Program-made: the position numbers and the translations under genes
Shown here: positions 35,083-45,229 of the stretch, piece after piece
Numbering within the stretch: position 1 is the stretch's first letter
Layout: every line of letters starts with the position of its first letter
Assembly (NCBI RefSeq): GCF_014705615.1
Contig: NZ_JACXJA010000005.1
Location: 62,001 to 126,000 of the forward strand
Source of the DNA: Paenibacillus oceani
Lineage (GTDB): Bacteria; Bacillota; Bacilli; Paenibacillales; NBRC-103111
Length of the DNA: 64,000 nt
Direction of reading: 5' to 3'
The notes under the pieces: model-generated
What the model saw: the letters and a program-made list of their open reading frames with translations, nothing else
The model's database searches: none
Told to the model about the DNA's origin: nothing

Positions 35083-35775
35083 TCAGCCGAATCTAAGAAG
35101 GCTGTCGGATAAAGCCTTCAGCTGTACAGGATCGATCGGAGACAACGAGGAGCGGCCATAACGCACCGCCGACCCGAAATGCACCTCGCTCACCCCGGTT
35201 TGTTCAATAAACGTTTCAATTCCGTCCAGCGTCAGTCCGCTGCCGGCCAAGATCCGCAGCGTCGTACCCCCAGTCGCCTCAACCAGGCTGCGTATAGCCG
35301 GAACCGACTCGGGAGCGGGCTTCGGTCCGCCTGACGTAAGTACGCGGGTAATCGCCGGATAACGAAGCAGCGTCTGCAATCCGGCCAGCTGATCCTCCAG
35401 CTCGTCGAACGCCCGGTGGAAGGTGACCTGCATCCCTGCGGCCCATGGAAGCATCGCCTCAAGCGCCGCTTCGTCGATCACGCCTTCGGACGTCAAGGAG
35501 CCGACTACGATGCCGGCCGCTCCCGCGGCGGCAATCGCCTGAATCTCCGCGATCATCGTATCCAGATCGTGCTTGCTGTATACAAAAGAGCGGCTGTGCG
35601 GCCGGACCATCACGTGAACCGGTATGCTTACCGAACGGACCACCTGTTGAACGAGGCCTATCCCGGGCGTCAATCCGCCTTCGGTAACGGCCGTAATCAA
35701 TTCCAGCCGGTCGGCGCCGTTCTGTTCCGCTGTAAGCGCATCTTCCATACAAGTGGCGATCACTTCTAATTTCAT
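35083..35775 (-). CDS. cutC: CutC family protein
   Basis: The 230-residue TIM-barrel protein matches the CutC family from LEVIATCMEDALTAEQNGADRLEL through HVMVRPHSRSFVYS and VTFHRAFDE. CutC was named for copper homeostasis in E. coli, but that role is disputed; in Gram-positive genomes it often sits in sugar-degradation operons, as here. It overlaps the aminopeptidase stop by 4 bases (ATGA). Confidence 0.92.
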   Translation of the reverse strand: MKLEVIATCMEDALTAEQNGADRLELITAVTEGGLTPGIGLVQQVVRSVSIPVHVMVRPHSRSFVYSKHDLDTMIAEIQAIAAAGAAGIVVGSLTSEGVIDEAALEAMLPWAAGMQVTFHRAFDELEDQLAGLQTLLRYPAITRVLTSGGPKPAPESVPAIRSLVEATGGTTLRILAGSGLTLDGIETFIEQTGVSEVHFGSAVRYGRSSLSPIDPVQLKALSDSLLRFG

Positions 35776-37265
35776 GACGAAATCTCCCGATTGTCCGATT
35801 TATGTTGACGGGCATATTGTACGGCATAATCCGCAAGCAGTCTGGCCCCGTAACCGGTAGCCCCGGCTTCGGCGTACCCGACGTCTTGCTTGTACTGCAC
35901 CGTACCGGCCATATCGATATGAACCCAGCTCATCGGCTCGGCGACGAAACGGCGGATGAACAGCGCCGCGACAATCGCTCCGGCAAGCGTGGAAGTGCCT
36001 ACGTTGCGCAGATCGGCATAATGGCTTTTCAGCTCCGATTCATAGTCGTCCATCAAGGGCATCGGCCACAGCCGCTCGCCGTTGCGCTCGCCGATCTCCA
36101 CCAGTGTCCGCGTCATCGCGGTATCGCCCCAGATCCCGGCGATTCCGAGACCCAGCGCGTCGCCGACGTTGCCGGTCAGCGTAGCGATGTCGATCGCCTG
36201 CGCCACGCCAAGTCCGGCTGCATGGATTAAGGCGTCAGCCAGCACGAGGCGGCCTTCTCCGTCGGTGTTCGCCACCTGAACGGTCAAGCCGTTCGGATAC
36301 GTAATGACGGAAGACGGCAGCGTAGAGCGTGCGTCCGGCAAATTGTCCGCTACGGCGATCAGAGCGGTGACGCGAGTCCCGGCGCGCTGCCGGACCAGGA
36401 TGTCCATCGCTCCGATGACGGCCGCCGCTCCGCCCATATCCATCCGGGCGTCGCTAATATCGCGGCCCGTCTTCGCATTCATGCCACCCATGTCGAAGGT
36501 AATCGCTTTGCCGACCAGCGCAAGCGTAGGCGCTTCGGAGCCGGGCAGTCCATCGTACGTAAGCTCGATCAGCGCCGGCGCATACAAGCTCCCGGCTCCG
36601 ACGGTCAGCAGGCCGTTCATGCCTCGATCGGCCAGCTCTTGCCCCCGGTAGATGCGGATGCCGACCGGCTTGTCCTTGAACAGCTCCTCGGTCCATTGGA
36701 CGAACGTATCCGGGTTTAACGCCCCTGGCGTCTCGTTCACCCAATCCCGCGTCAGGTTGGCTCCTTCCGCGCGATGGGCGGCGATCCGGATCACCTCATC
36801 CAGCTCCGCCAGCGTAAGCCCGTTCCAATCTTCCGACTGGAGGTTCAGGCGGACTTCCCCGACGAGCTTCGTCACGCCCCGGTACTTGTCGAACCGGTAT
36901 AAGCCAAGCAACCAGCCTTCGATCCACGCTTGCAGCCATTCCGCCGCCACTTCCTTGCTGCGACCGATCTCTCGCTCCGCGAGGGGCTCCAGGCTTCCGA
37001 CAAGCGTCCCGGCATTGCGCCCTTCCAGGAGCAAAGAGCGGGCCGAGGCTCCGCCTGCACGACGTACCCGCTCCAGCGTCGACCGGCTCCGCTCCCCCAT
37101 TCCTGCGGAGAGCATATCCGTTTCGCCTTCCGTCCGGCTGTACAGCCACGTCATCGTTCCCGGCCGCTTCCGCGCTTCGCTGAGCGGATACGGGAATGTT
37201 TCTCCGGCATACGCCGGATACAGGAGAACGTCCGACGATCCGGCTTTATCGATAGTAATCAACAT
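35772..37265 (-). CDS. M17 leucyl aminopeptidase
   Basis: From the ATG at 37265 (AAGAAGGG 8 bases upstream) it is 497 residues. The catalytic C-terminal half has every expected residue: metal ligands in VGKAITFDMGG, DARMDMGGAA and NTDGEGR, and the catalytic Lys in GGMNAKTG and Arg in NTDGEGR. FDMGG replaces the more usual FDSGG. The enzyme removes N-terminal residues from peptides. It follows the dipeptide importer genes, so it probably digests the imported peptides or glycopeptides. Confidence 0.9.
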   Translation of the reverse strand: MLITIDKAGSSDVLLYPAYAGETFPYPLSEARKRPGTMTWLYSRTEGETDMLSAGMGERSRSTLERVRRAGGASARSLLLEGRNAGTLVGSLEPLAEREIGRSKEVAAEWLQAWIEGWLLGLYRFDKYRGVTKLVGEVRLNLQSEDWNGLTLAELDEVIRIAAHRAEGANLTRDWVNETPGALNPDTFVQWTEELFKDKPVGIRIYRGQELADRGMNGLLTVGAGSLYAPALIELTYDGLPGSEAPTLALVGKAITFDMGGMNAKTGRDISDARMDMGGAAAVIGAMDILVRQRAGTRVTALIAVADNLPDARSTLPSSVITYPNGLTVQVANTDGEGRLVLADALIHAAGLGVAQAIDIATLTGNVGDALGLGIAGIWGDTAMTRTLVEIGERNGERLWPMPLMDDYESELKSHYADLRNVGTSTLAGAIVAALFIRRFVAEPMSWVHIDMAGTVQYKQDVGYAEAGATGYGARLLADYAVQYARQHKSDNREISS

Positions 37266-37317
37266 GGGCAATCCCTTCTTCAACAGTGATGGTGGAATAC
37301 CGGCTGTATCGGCAGCC

Positions 37318-38310
37318 TTATTTGGCCGTTCTCATAATCTCTTCGTCGTACAAATGACAGGCGACCTGATGACCCGGCTCCGCTTCCTTGAACACCGGCT
37401 CCTTCACCTTGCAGATCTCCATGCAGGACGGGCATCGGGTATGGAACCTGCAGCCGGACGGCGGATCGACCGGACTTGGCAGATCACCTTTCAGAATAAT
37501 CCGTTCCTTCTTCAGGCTCGGATCGGGTACCGGCACGGACGAGAGCAGCGCCTGTGTATACGGATGAAGCGGACGATCGTACAGCACGTCCTTCTCGGCC
37601 GTCTCCACCAGCGTACCCAGATACATAACTCCGATTCGGTCGCTAATATGCTCGACTACGCTCAGATCATGAGAGATGAACAAATACGTCAGTCCGTACT
37701 CTTCCTGAAGATCCTGCAGCAGATTCAGCACCTGCGACTGGATAGACACGTCGAGCGCCGATACGGGTTCATCCGCCACGATCAGGCTCGGACGGACGGA
37801 CAGCGCCCGTGCGATCCCGATCCGCTGCCGCTGGCCCCCGCTGAACTCATGGGCGTAACGCTCAGCGTGAAAGCTGCTAAGACCTACCGTCTCCAGCAGC
37901 TCATGCGCCAGCTTGTCCCGTTCCTTCGTGCCAAGCTTCGTATGAATGAGCAGCGGCTCGGCGACAAGCTCTTTCACTTTCATCCGGGGATTCAGCGAAG
38001 CGTACGGGTCCTGGAATACCATCTGCATATCTTTGCGCAGCGGCCGCATCTGATTATCGGTGTAATCGCTGATGTTGTGCCCGTTAAACCATACTTCGCC
38101 GCCGTTAGGCTTCAGCAGACGCGTGATCAGCCGGCCCGTCGTCGACTTGCCGCAGCCGCTCTCGCCGACCAGACTGAACGTCTCTCCTTTGCGGATCGCG
38201 AATGTGATGCCGTCCACCGCTTTCAGATGTTTGGTAACACCGAACCAGCCTTTTTTGATCGTAAACGACTTTTGCAGCCCTTTGACTTCGATAAGTGGCG
38301 TCTCTTTCAT
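37318..38310 (-). CDS. Oligopeptide/dipeptide ABC transporter ATP-binding protein (OppF/DppF)
   Basis: From the ATG at 38310 (AAGGAGGG upstream) it is 330 residues. Walker [10 protein letters not shown], signature FSGGQRQR, Walker [13 protein letters not shown], and the C-terminal oligo_HPY segment with [14 protein letters not shown], whose cysteines bind an iron-sulfur cluster in related transporters. The start overlaps the oppD stop (ATGA). A frame extending to 38433 lies within oppD and is rejected. Confidence 0.93.
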   Translation of the reverse strand: MKETPLIEVKGLQKSFTIKKGWFGVTKHLKAVDGITFAIRKGETFSLVGESGCGKSTTGRLITRLLKPNGGEVWFNGHNISDYTDNQMRPLRKDMQMVFQDPYASLNPRMKVKELVAEPLLIHTKLGTKERDKLAHELLETVGLSSFHAERYAHEFSGGQRQRIGIARALSVRPSLIVADEPVSALDVSIQSQVLNLLQDLQEEYGLTYLFISHDLSVVEHISDRIGVMYLGTLVETAEKDVLYDRPLHPYTQALLSSVPVPDPSLKKERIILKGDLPSPVDPPSGCRFHTRCPSCMEICKVKEPVFKEAEPGHQVACHLYDEEIMRTAK

Positions 38311-39308
38311 TCGCTTCTCCCTCCTTCCTGAACCGGCTCCGTCAGCCAGCAGCGGCTTTTGCGGTCCGCCGCTTCTGCGAGGGGCAGCAGCTGCGGCTCC
38401 TCCGTTTGGCAGCGCTCCATCACGTGCGGACAACGCGGCGCGAATTTGCAGCCTTTGGGCATCGCGCTCAAATCCGGGACGTTGCCCGGGATGGACTCAA
38501 GCCTCCGGACTTTTTGCCGCAGCTTCGGTACAGAATGAATCAAGCCTTTCGTATACGGATGCTGCGGCCGCTCAAACAGGTCGGTCACCGACGCTTCTTC
38601 GACGACCCGTCCGGCGTACATGACGACGACGCGGTCGCACATCTCGGCAACGACGCCCAGGTCGTGCGTGATCAGCAGCATGCCCATCTCCTGCTCTTCC
38701 TTCAACCGTTTCATCAGATCGAGAATTTGCGCCTGAATCGTCACATCCAGCGCCGTCGTCGGTTCGTCGGCGATCAGCAGCTTCGGACCGCACGCCATCG
38801 CCATCGCGATCATCACCCGCTGTCTCATTCCCCCGGACAACTGGTGCGGATAATCGTTCATCACTTCGTCGGCGCGCGGAATCCCTACCAGCTTAAGCGT
38901 ATGGATCGCATGCTCCCGAGCGCGCTTCCGGCTGTATCCGAGATGCAGCATAATCGGCTCTTCCAATTGAAGGCCGATACGCAGCACCGGGTTCAGCGAG
39001 GTCATCGGCTCCTGGAAAATCATCGCAAGTTCGTTCCCGCGAAACCGCCGCATTTCCTTTTCGTTCAACTGGGTCAAGTCGGTGCCTTGAAAGCGGACCG
39101 CGCCTCCGGCGATCCGTCCCGGCGTATCCTTGAGCAGCCGCATGATCGATAAGGAGGTTACGCTTTTACCGCAGCCGGATTCGCCGACCAGGCCCAATAC
39201 TTCGCCTTTATTTATATGAAAGTCAACGCCGGACACCGCCATTACGCTGCCGCCATCGCGTCTGAACTCCGTTTTCAATCCTTGCACTTCAAGCAATCTA
39301 GGCGTCAC
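38307..39308 (-). CDS. Oligopeptide/dipeptide ABC transporter ATP-binding protein (OppD/DppD)
   Basis: 333 residues, beginning at a GTG. Walker A GESGCGKS, signature LSGGMRQR, Walker [13 protein letters not shown], and the C-terminal [14 protein letters not shown] cysteine motif. It pairs with the OppF-type ATPase directly downstream to drive the two permeases. Confidence 0.93.
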   Translation of the reverse strand: MTPRLLEVQGLKTEFRRDGGSVMAVSGVDFHINKGEVLGLVGESGCGKSVTSLSIMRLLKDTPGRIAGGAVRFQGTDLTQLNEKEMRRFRGNELAMIFQEPMTSLNPVLRIGLQLEEPIMLHLGYSRKRAREHAIHTLKLVGIPRADEVMNDYPHQLSGGMRQRVMIAMAMACGPKLLIADEPTTALDVTIQAQILDLMKRLKEEQEMGMLLITHDLGVVAEMCDRVVVMYAGRVVEEASVTDLFERPQHPYTKGLIHSVPKLRQKVRRLESIPGNVPDLSAMPKGCKFAPRCPHVMERCQTEEPQLLPLAEAADRKSRCWLTEPVQEGGRSE

Positions 39309-39323
39309 GGTCTGGCCCTCCCC

Positions 39324-40235
39324 TTATTTTTTCGCTTTGGGATCTAGAGCATCACGCAGTCCGTCCCCAACCAGGTTAAAAGCAAGTACGGTCAAAAAGA
39401 TCGCCGCTCCGGGAATGTACACAATATGCGGAGCTATGCTCAAGTAGTCCCGCCCCATGCTCAGCATGGCTCCCCAGTCCGGCTCGGTCGGCTTGGCGCC
39501 CATACCGAGAAAGCTGAGTGAAGATGCGGCCAATATCGCACCGCCGATTTTCATCGTCACATTCACAATAATGCTCGGAACCGTCTCCGGAAAAATATGC
39601 TTCCATATAATACGTCCGTTTTTGGCGCCCATCGACCGCGCCGCTTCCACGAACAACGTTTCTTTGGCCGATAAAGTAACACTGCGAATGATCCTGGCAA
39701 AAGACGGCGTGCCGAACACCGCTACGGCAATTACCACATTGGACAAGCCCGGACCCAGAATCGCGACGATTCCGATCGCGAGCAGCAGATCGGGAAACGA
39801 GAATAGCACGTCGCTGCCCCGCATAATGAGCCGGTCCAGCCATCCCCCGTAATAACCGCTAAGCAGCCCGAGCACGGTACCGAACACCGCCGCGATAAAC
39901 ACCGCGCTTAAGCTGACCGCAAGCGTCAACTGCGTCCCGTCGATAAGCCGGCTCATAATATCTCGGCCGTACTCGTCCGTTCCCGCCCAATGAGCGGCCG
40001 ACGGAGGAGTCATCAGCGCGTCGTAATCCGGTTCATTCGGGTCGTAAGGAGTCAGATAAGGACCGAATAAAGCGACGATCACCAGCAATAAAATGAATAT
40101 GCCCGCCGCAAGCGATAGCTTTTGCTTGCTGAAATTGCGAAAAAACTGGGCCAGGCGGCCTTTCGGGCGCGTGGTCTTAAGCGTTGCTCCAGGCTCGGAG
40201 GAACCGGCCCCCATGCTCGTCGAATTGTTGTTCAT
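39324..40235 (-). CDS. Dipeptide ABC transporter permease (OppC/DppC)
   Basis: The 303-residue protein has a cytosolic N-terminus rich in Ser/Gly/Lys, an OppC N-terminal helix (LSLAAGIFILLLVIVALF), GTDEYGRDIMSRL and the EAA loop (FVEAARSMGAKNGRIIWKHIFPE), six helices in all. AGGAGGAG precedes the ATG. It forms the channel with the OppB-type protein. Confidence 0.92.
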   Translation of the reverse strand: MNNNSTSMGAGSSEPGATLKTTRPKGRLAQFFRNFSKQKLSLAAGIFILLLVIVALFGPYLTPYDPNEPDYDALMTPPSAAHWAGTDEYGRDIMSRLIDGTQLTLAVSLSAVFIAAVFGTVLGLLSGYYGGWLDRLIMRGSDVLFSFPDLLLAIGIVAILGPGLSNVVIAVAVFGTPSFARIIRSVTLSAKETLFVEAARSMGAKNGRIIWKHIFPETVPSIIVNVTMKIGGAILAASSLSFLGMGAKPTEPDWGAMLSMGRDYLSIAPHIVYIPGAAIFLTVLAFNLVGDGLRDALDPKAKK

Positions 40236-40246
40236 TAGATCTCCTC

Positions 40247-41176
40247 CTAGTTCGACGCATACCGGATTTTCGGATTCAGTACCCCGTACAGCAAATCGAC
40301 GATAAGATTAATTAAGATAAACTGAGTGGCAAACAATAACAGGAGAGCTTGAATGACGGTGTAGTCCCTGAAAGCGATCGAGTCGACCAGCAGCCTGCCC
40401 AGACCCGGTATACTGAACACCGTCTCCACCATAACCGAACCGCCCAGCAAAAATCCGAACTGCAAACCGGCCACGGTTACGACTTGAATCAGCGAGTTGC
40501 GAAGCGCATGGCGTCCGACGACTACGAACTCCCGAAGTCCTTTCGCGCGTCCCGTCCGGATGTAGTCCTCTCTCATCGTTTCCAGCATCGACGATCTCGA
40601 GAATCGGGCCAGCATGGACATAATGCCCGCTCCAAGCGTAAGCGACGGCAATACGTACGATTTCCACGAATCCACGCCGCCTGTGGGGAACCAGCCCAGC
40701 TGTACCGAGAAAATCTGGATCAGGACGAGACCCAGCCAGAAGCCCGGCACGGAAATGCCGGATATCGCCGTCAGCATCCCGGTGTAGTCAGGCCAGCGGT
40801 TGCGGTATACGGCCGAGATCGTTCCGATCAGCAAGCCGATCACCAGTGCCCAGCCGAGGCTTGTAAATGTAAGAATGACGGTCGGGGTCAATCTGCTCAT
40901 CAGCATGTCCGATACCGGCAAGCCGGAGCGCAGCGAACTGCCCAGATCGCCCGACAACAGTTTCCCCATATAGTTCAAATATTGCTGCCACAGCGGCAAA
41001 TTCAGCCCAAGCTGCTCGCGTATGCCGTTAATTTCATCCAGCGTAGCATCCTTACCCGCTACGAGCCGCGCCGGGTCGCCCGGGATCAAGTGGATGAACA
41101 AAAAGACGAGCACCGATACGACAAACAGCAGAGGAATGACACCAAGAAGTCTTTGTAACGCGTATCTGCCCAACAC
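40247..41176 (-). CDS. Dipeptide ABC transporter permease (OppB/DppB)
   Basis: The 309-residue six-helix permease opens MLGRYALQRLLGVIPLLF and has FIHLIPGDPA and the EAA loop (DYIRTGRAKGLREFVVVGRHALRNS). It starts at a GTG with AAGGGAGG upstream. A hairpin in the gap before it may lower its expression relative to the binding protein. Confidence 0.93.
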   Translation of the reverse strand: MLGRYALQRLLGVIPLLFVVSVLVFLFIHLIPGDPARLVAGKDATLDEINGIREQLGLNLPLWQQYLNYMGKLLSGDLGSSLRSGLPVSDMLMSRLTPTVILTFTSLGWALVIGLLIGTISAVYRNRWPDYTGMLTAISGISVPGFWLGLVLIQIFSVQLGWFPTGGVDSWKSYVLPSLTLGAGIMSMLARFSRSSMLETMREDYIRTGRAKGLREFVVVGRHALRNSLIQVVTVAGLQFGFLLGGSVMVETVFSIPGLGRLLVDSIAFRDYTVIQALLLLFATQFILINLIVDLLYGVLNPKIRYASN

Positions 41177-41210
41177 GAGAGCCTCCCTTCAAGTATGCTA
41201 AGTACATAAC

Positions 41211-41250
41211 AGGGGCCGCTTCCGCAGCAACATATACAGAAACGGCCCCG
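41211..41250 (-). terminator. Intercistronic hairpin between binding-protein and oppB-type genes
   Basis: GGGGCCG and CGGCCCC arms, with inner TTTCTG/GCGGAAG partial pairing, lie right after the binding-protein stop. The T-run is short, so partial termination or mRNA stabilisation is more likely than full termination. Confidence 0.55.
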
Positions 41251-41261
41251 TTATCACGTGA

Positions 41262-42869
41262 TTACTTCACTTCCGCATCGCGAACGCTAATCGAGCCGTC
41301 CGGGAATACTTTGACGCCGCTAAGGTAAGCGCGCTTGCCCGAGATGACCTGGTCGACGCCCATGAACGCCCATGGCGCGTCTTCCCAAATTTGCTTCTGA
41401 ATGTCGGCGTAGATCGCGCCGGCTTGCTTCGGATCGATCGCCTTGTTGGCGTCCGCGATCCACTTGTCGACGTTTGCATTTTTGTAATAAGCGGTATTCG
41501 CTCCGGCAGGAGGGAACATCTCGCTGCTGAACAAACCTCTTGTCGCGCCGTCGGCATCGCCGGACGACGGGGACCAGCTTACGTACCACATTTGGATCTT
41601 CGCTTCTTCCGGCGTTTTGGCCGAGTTGATTTGCTGTGACAGCGTGCCGCCTTCCATCGATTTCACTTCCAGCTTGATGCCTACGAGTGCAAGCTGCTGC
41701 TGAATGAACTGCATGCCCTTCATTGTCTCGGAATCGTTTTCGCCCCAGATTTCGGCGGTGAACCCGTCCGCATAGCCGGCTTCGGCCAGCAGCTTTTTCG
41801 CTTTTTCTACATCGTACTCGTAGCCGGACTGCTTGGAGAAATACTGGGTTTTGGAAGACATCGTCGATTCCAGCTTCGCTCCCAGACCGGATTTGACGAC
41901 TTTAATATAAGCGTCTTTATTGATTGCATAGTTGATCGCTTGACGTACTTTCACGTCGCTAAACGGCTTTTTCATCGTATTCAGCGTAACGTAACGTACG
42001 ATCGTCGAATCGATTTTGTCTACGACGATATCTTTTTGTCCTTCCACCTCGGATACCTGCTCGGTCGGCATCGGATAGATGAAGTCCGCTTCGCCGGTTT
42101 TCAGCATCGCGATCCGCGAGCCGTTCTCCGGTACCGGCTTGAACGTAATGCTGTCGACTTTTGGAAGCTCTTTTTGACGGTAATCGGTGTTTTTCACGAC
42201 TACGAGACGATCGCCCTGCACCCATTCCTTGAATTTGAACGGACCGGTTCCTACCGGATTTTTACCGATATTCTCACCTTGCTCTTTCAAAGCCTTCGGG
42301 CTGACCATCAGGGCCATCGCCATTTTGTTCAGGAATGCGTTATACGGCTCGCTAAGGGTAATGACAACCGTTTTGGCGTCTTTCGCTTCTACGTTCGTTA
42401 CTTTTGCGAAGCTTTTGCGAAGTCTCAGGTTGTTTTTCTCGTCGCGCAGACGGTCCAGATTAATCTTGACCGCTTCGGCGTTGAAATCGGTGCCGTCATG
42501 GAATTTGACGTTATCCTTCAGCGTAAACGTGTAAACGAGACCGTCCTCGCTGATCTTGTGGGACTCGGCCAACACCGGCACGACGTTCATATTCTCGTCG
42601 AAGCCCATCAACCCTTCGTACATCGTTCTAGCGCCTGTAATCGAATGGGTATCGCTAGTATTGTGGGGATCGAGCGTAATAAAATTGGCGTTGATGGCAA
42701 CCACGATGTCCTTGTTGTTTTTGGAAACCGTTTTACTGCCTTCGCCTTGACCGGCGTTAGCGCCTTCTGTGCTTTCGTTGCCGGCTTTGCCGCCACAACC
42801 TGCGGCCACTACCGCTACGATCAGCAGCAGCATCAGCATCGACCATGTTTTTCTTCCCATAGCCTTCAT
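41262..42869 (-). CDS. Dipeptide/oligopeptide-binding lipoprotein (SBP family 5)
   Basis: From the ATG at 42869 (GGGGAG 10 bases upstream) it is 535 residues. The signal peptide ends in the lipobox VAAGC. Family-5 features include TLDPHNTSDTHS, YTFTLKDNVKFHDGTDFNAEAV and GTGPFKFKEW. It captures peptides, or possibly glycopeptides, for the adjoining OppBCDF-type transporter. The upstream frame to 42944 has no ribosome site. Confidence 0.92.
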   Translation of the reverse strand: MKAMGRKTWSMLMLLLIVAVVAAGCGGKAGNESTEGANAGQGEGSKTVSKNNKDIVVAINANFITLDPHNTSDTHSITGARTMYEGLMGFDENMNVVPVLAESHKISEDGLVYTFTLKDNVKFHDGTDFNAEAVKINLDRLRDEKNNLRLRKSFAKVTNVEAKDAKTVVITLSEPYNAFLNKMAMALMVSPKALKEQGENIGKNPVGTGPFKFKEWVQGDRLVVVKNTDYRQKELPKVDSITFKPVPENGSRIAMLKTGEADFIYPMPTEQVSEVEGQKDIVVDKIDSTIVRYVTLNTMKKPFSDVKVRQAINYAINKDAYIKVVKSGLGAKLESTMSSKTQYFSKQSGYEYDVEKAKKLLAEAGYADGFTAEIWGENDSETMKGMQFIQQQLALVGIKLEVKSMEGGTLSQQINSAKTPEEAKIQMWYVSWSPSSGDADGATRGLFSSEMFPPAGANTAYYKNANVDKWIADANKAIDPKQAGAIYADIQKQIWEDAPWAFMGVDQVISGKRAYLSGVKVFPDGSISVRDAEVK

Positions 42870-43012
42870 TTTTGTTTCACTCCCCAAGGTGTTTGTTTGT
42901 ATAGAATCGCTCCTGCCCTGCGCCGGACACGGAAGTTGGATCAAGCCGTTCGTGAATCAATCCGGGCCGTTCCGCTCCCCCGCCTTGGCGCAGATCAGGA
43001 AGTTATTCTCGA

Positions 43013-44017
43013 TCAGGCTTGCAGTTCGAATACCGCCCGGCGTTCGCCGACTTCCGTGCCCCCGTCGTTAACGATCGTATTGGGAACCAGCTTGTACAGC
43101 CGCTCGATCGTCTCCAGATTGTCATACCCGAGGCGCTCCAGAATCGAGGCGATGATGCACGGCCATACTAACTCGGAGCCATCGGATACTTTCAGGGAGA
43201 TGCCCAGCCTTTCCTTCCGGAGACCGATGCCGTATACCCCCTTCGCCCCGCCCTTGGCCGTCAAATTCGGGTCCTTGAGCAGCTCGGAGCATACGAACCG
43301 TGTATCCGCTATCATGTCGGGATATTCATTCATGAGCTTGGCCATCCTTGCAGCAGCATCGCGCGTCTCTTCATCTTCGATCAGATCCGGGCAAGCGAGC
43401 TTCAAGAAAGAGTAGCCGATTTTGTACAGCGGAAGCGCGAAGATCGGCAAGCCGCAGCCGTCGACACCGTGCGGAATCGACTCTTCCGGCACTTCGGCGA
43501 AATAAGCAAGTGTCTGAACGATTTCCTTCTGAACCGGATGTTCCGGATCGTAGTACGTCCGCTCGTCCCAGCCCATATGTTTGCACAGGGCGATAAGACC
43601 GGTATGCTTGCCCGAGCAGTTGTGGAAAATTCTCCGCTTCGGCTCATGGGCCTGATGCCGGAGCGCCTTCGCGTCTTCGTTCAGCGGGTACGTCGCGCAG
43701 CAATGAAGCGCGTCTTCCGAAATGCCGGTTTTGCGAAGCATCGATTCGAGCGCGTCGATATGGAACGCTTCACCCCTGTGGGATGCCGCAAACAGTGCGG
43801 CTTCACGGCCTTCAAGGCCATATACGGTTTCGATCCGCCGCTTCATCGCGGGAATCGCCTGAAACGGTTTGGCCGCCGATCTCAAAAACGTAAGATGCTC
43901 CGGATTGCCCGCCGAGTACAGGACCTTGCCTTTCTCGTCGACAACGGCAACGGCTCCATAGTTTACATTCTCCAGCACGCCGCCCCGGTATTCTTCCACT
44001 AAAGGTATGAACCTCAT
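43013..44017 (-). CDS. Asparaginase of the AnsA/ReAV type (COG4448)
   Basis: From the ATG at 44017 (GGGAGGG 6 bases upstream) it is 334 residues. It belongs to the class found in Rhizobium etli: VEEYRGGVLENVNYGAVAVVD, FLRSAAKPFQ with the nucleophile Ser and Lys, HRGEAFHI, CSGKHTGL and VDGCGLP. Members hydrolyse L-asparagine or related amides. Position behind the ROK regulator and ahead of a peptide importer suggests a substrate delivered by that importer; asparagine-linked sugar is a possible but unproven one. Confidence 0.87.
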   Translation of the reverse strand: MRFIPLVEEYRGGVLENVNYGAVAVVDEKGKVLYSAGNPEHLTFLRSAAKPFQAIPAMKRRIETVYGLEGREAALFAASHRGEAFHIDALESMLRKTGISEDALHCCATYPLNEDAKALRHQAHEPKRRIFHNCSGKHTGLIALCKHMGWDERTYYDPEHPVQKEIVQTLAYFAEVPEESIPHGVDGCGLPIFALPLYKIGYSFLKLACPDLIEDEETRDAAARMAKLMNEYPDMIADTRFVCSELLKDPNLTAKGGAKGVYGIGLRKERLGISLKVSDGSELVWPCIIASILERLGYDNLETIERLYKLVPNTIVNDGGTEVGERRAVFELQA

Positions 44018-44054
44018 CTTGTTCCCTCCCAAATTCAACCATGTGCGGTCCCGT

Positions 44055-45212
44055 CTACTCCAAGGCAAAAAAACAATTTTGCGACATCAATCCGGAACCG
44101 ATGACGACGCCTTGCTCGCTTAGCTCCGAACGCAGAATCGTGAACGTTCCGCGCAGCGGCTCCCAGACGAATCTGGTGATACACAGCTCCACAACTTCCT
44201 GGTAAATCTCCGGGAACTTGTCCGCCAGCTCTCCGCTTAATATAACGCTGTCCGGGTTATACATGCATACGACGTTATTAATCGTAATCGCCATGTACAT
44301 AAGCGCCCGGTCGATCAAATAAACGGCCCAGCGTTCCCCCGCCCGCCTTGCTTCAAACAACTCTTCAATCGTGCGGACCGGATGCGTCTTGTTCGCTTCG
44401 GCCAGCAGCGAGTGGATGTTGATATACGTTTGCAGGCAGCCCGCTTTCCCGCAGTCGCACATCATCCCGTTCGGGTCGATCGTCGTATGGCCGATTTCAC
44501 CGGCACTGTTCGTTTTACCGCGGTAAATCTCCCCCTCGACGATAAGCGCAGAACCTACGCCGTTGCCGAAGCCGAGCAGCGCGGTACGGTTCGAGCCGAT
44601 GGCGGCGCCCTTCAAATGCTCGGCAAGCGCTTTCACTTTGAGCTCATTGTCCACCGCCACGTCGTATCCGGTAATTTCCTTCAACCTTTCGGCGAGACGG
44701 ACATTTTTCCAGCCAAGCTGGACGGAGAAAATGACGACTCCGTTGTCGTTGTCTACGATCCCGGGAAGGCCGATACCGATTCCGATCAGGCGGGCGCAGT
44801 CGATCTCATTTTCATGGGTCAGGCGATTGATCTCGGCTCCGATCCTCTCCAGCGTAATCTCAGCGCTTTCATCCGCCGCACGCGGATACGTGCCGCTGGC
44901 TACCACCTTACCCTGAATGTCTACGATGCCGATATGGATGCGATGACGGTCCAGCTCGACGCCGACAGACAACACGGCAGCATCGACCATCGCTAGCAGC
45001 GTCGATTTGCGGCCCAAGCCGGCGGATACTTGTTCGGTTTCGAGCAGGTACCCTTCTTCCGTCAGCTCGCCGACGATGCGGCTTACCGTAGTGGGACTCA
45101 TGCCGGTCTGCTTGGCGATGAAAGCACGGGAGATCGGCTGCTGGTTTTTGATGATTTCAAAAACAGTGAGCCGGTTTTGCCTTTTCATAAAATCCTGATC
45201 GTGTTTTTTCAC
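44055..45212 (-). CDS. ROK family transcriptional repressor (XylR/NagC type)
   Basis: The 385-residue protein has an N-terminal winged helix (RAFIAKQTGMSPTTVSRIVGELTEEGYL) and a ROK sugar-binding domain with the zinc cluster CDCGKAGCLQ and EIGHTTIDPNG. Such proteins usually repress a sugar operon and are released by the sugar or its phosphate. It is the first gene of the series down to the fucosidase; two palindromic TTTTCAC-N-GTGAAAA-type sites lie just upstream and probably serve autoregulation. Confidence 0.92.
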   Translation of the reverse strand: MKKHDQDFMKRQNRLTVFEIIKNQQPISRAFIAKQTGMSPTTVSRIVGELTEEGYLLETEQVSAGLGRKSTLLAMVDAAVLSVGVELDRHRIHIGIVDIQGKVVASGTYPRAADESAEITLERIGAEINRLTHENEIDCARLIGIGIGLPGIVDNDNGVVIFSVQLGWKNVRLAERLKEITGYDVAVDNELKVKALAEHLKGAAIGSNRTALLGFGNGVGSALIVEGEIYRGKTNSAGEIGHTTIDPNGMMCDCGKAGCLQTYINIHSLLAEANKTHPVRTIEELFEARRAGERWAVYLIDRALMYMAITINNVVCMYNPDSVILSGELADKFPEIYQEVVELCITRFVWEPLRGTFTILRSELSEQGVVIGSGLMSQNCFFALE

Positions 45213-45229
45213 TATCTATCTCCCCATTA

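Noticed and set aside
36652-38331. 559-residue open frame on the plus strand
   Set aside because: It lies antisense to the well-supported aminopeptidase and OppF-type genes, has low-complexity Arg/Ser-rich translation and no ribosome site.
41940-43415. 491-residue open frame on the plus strand
   Set aside because: Antisense shadow of the peptide-binding protein and asparaginase genes; the composition is that of a reversed coding frame.
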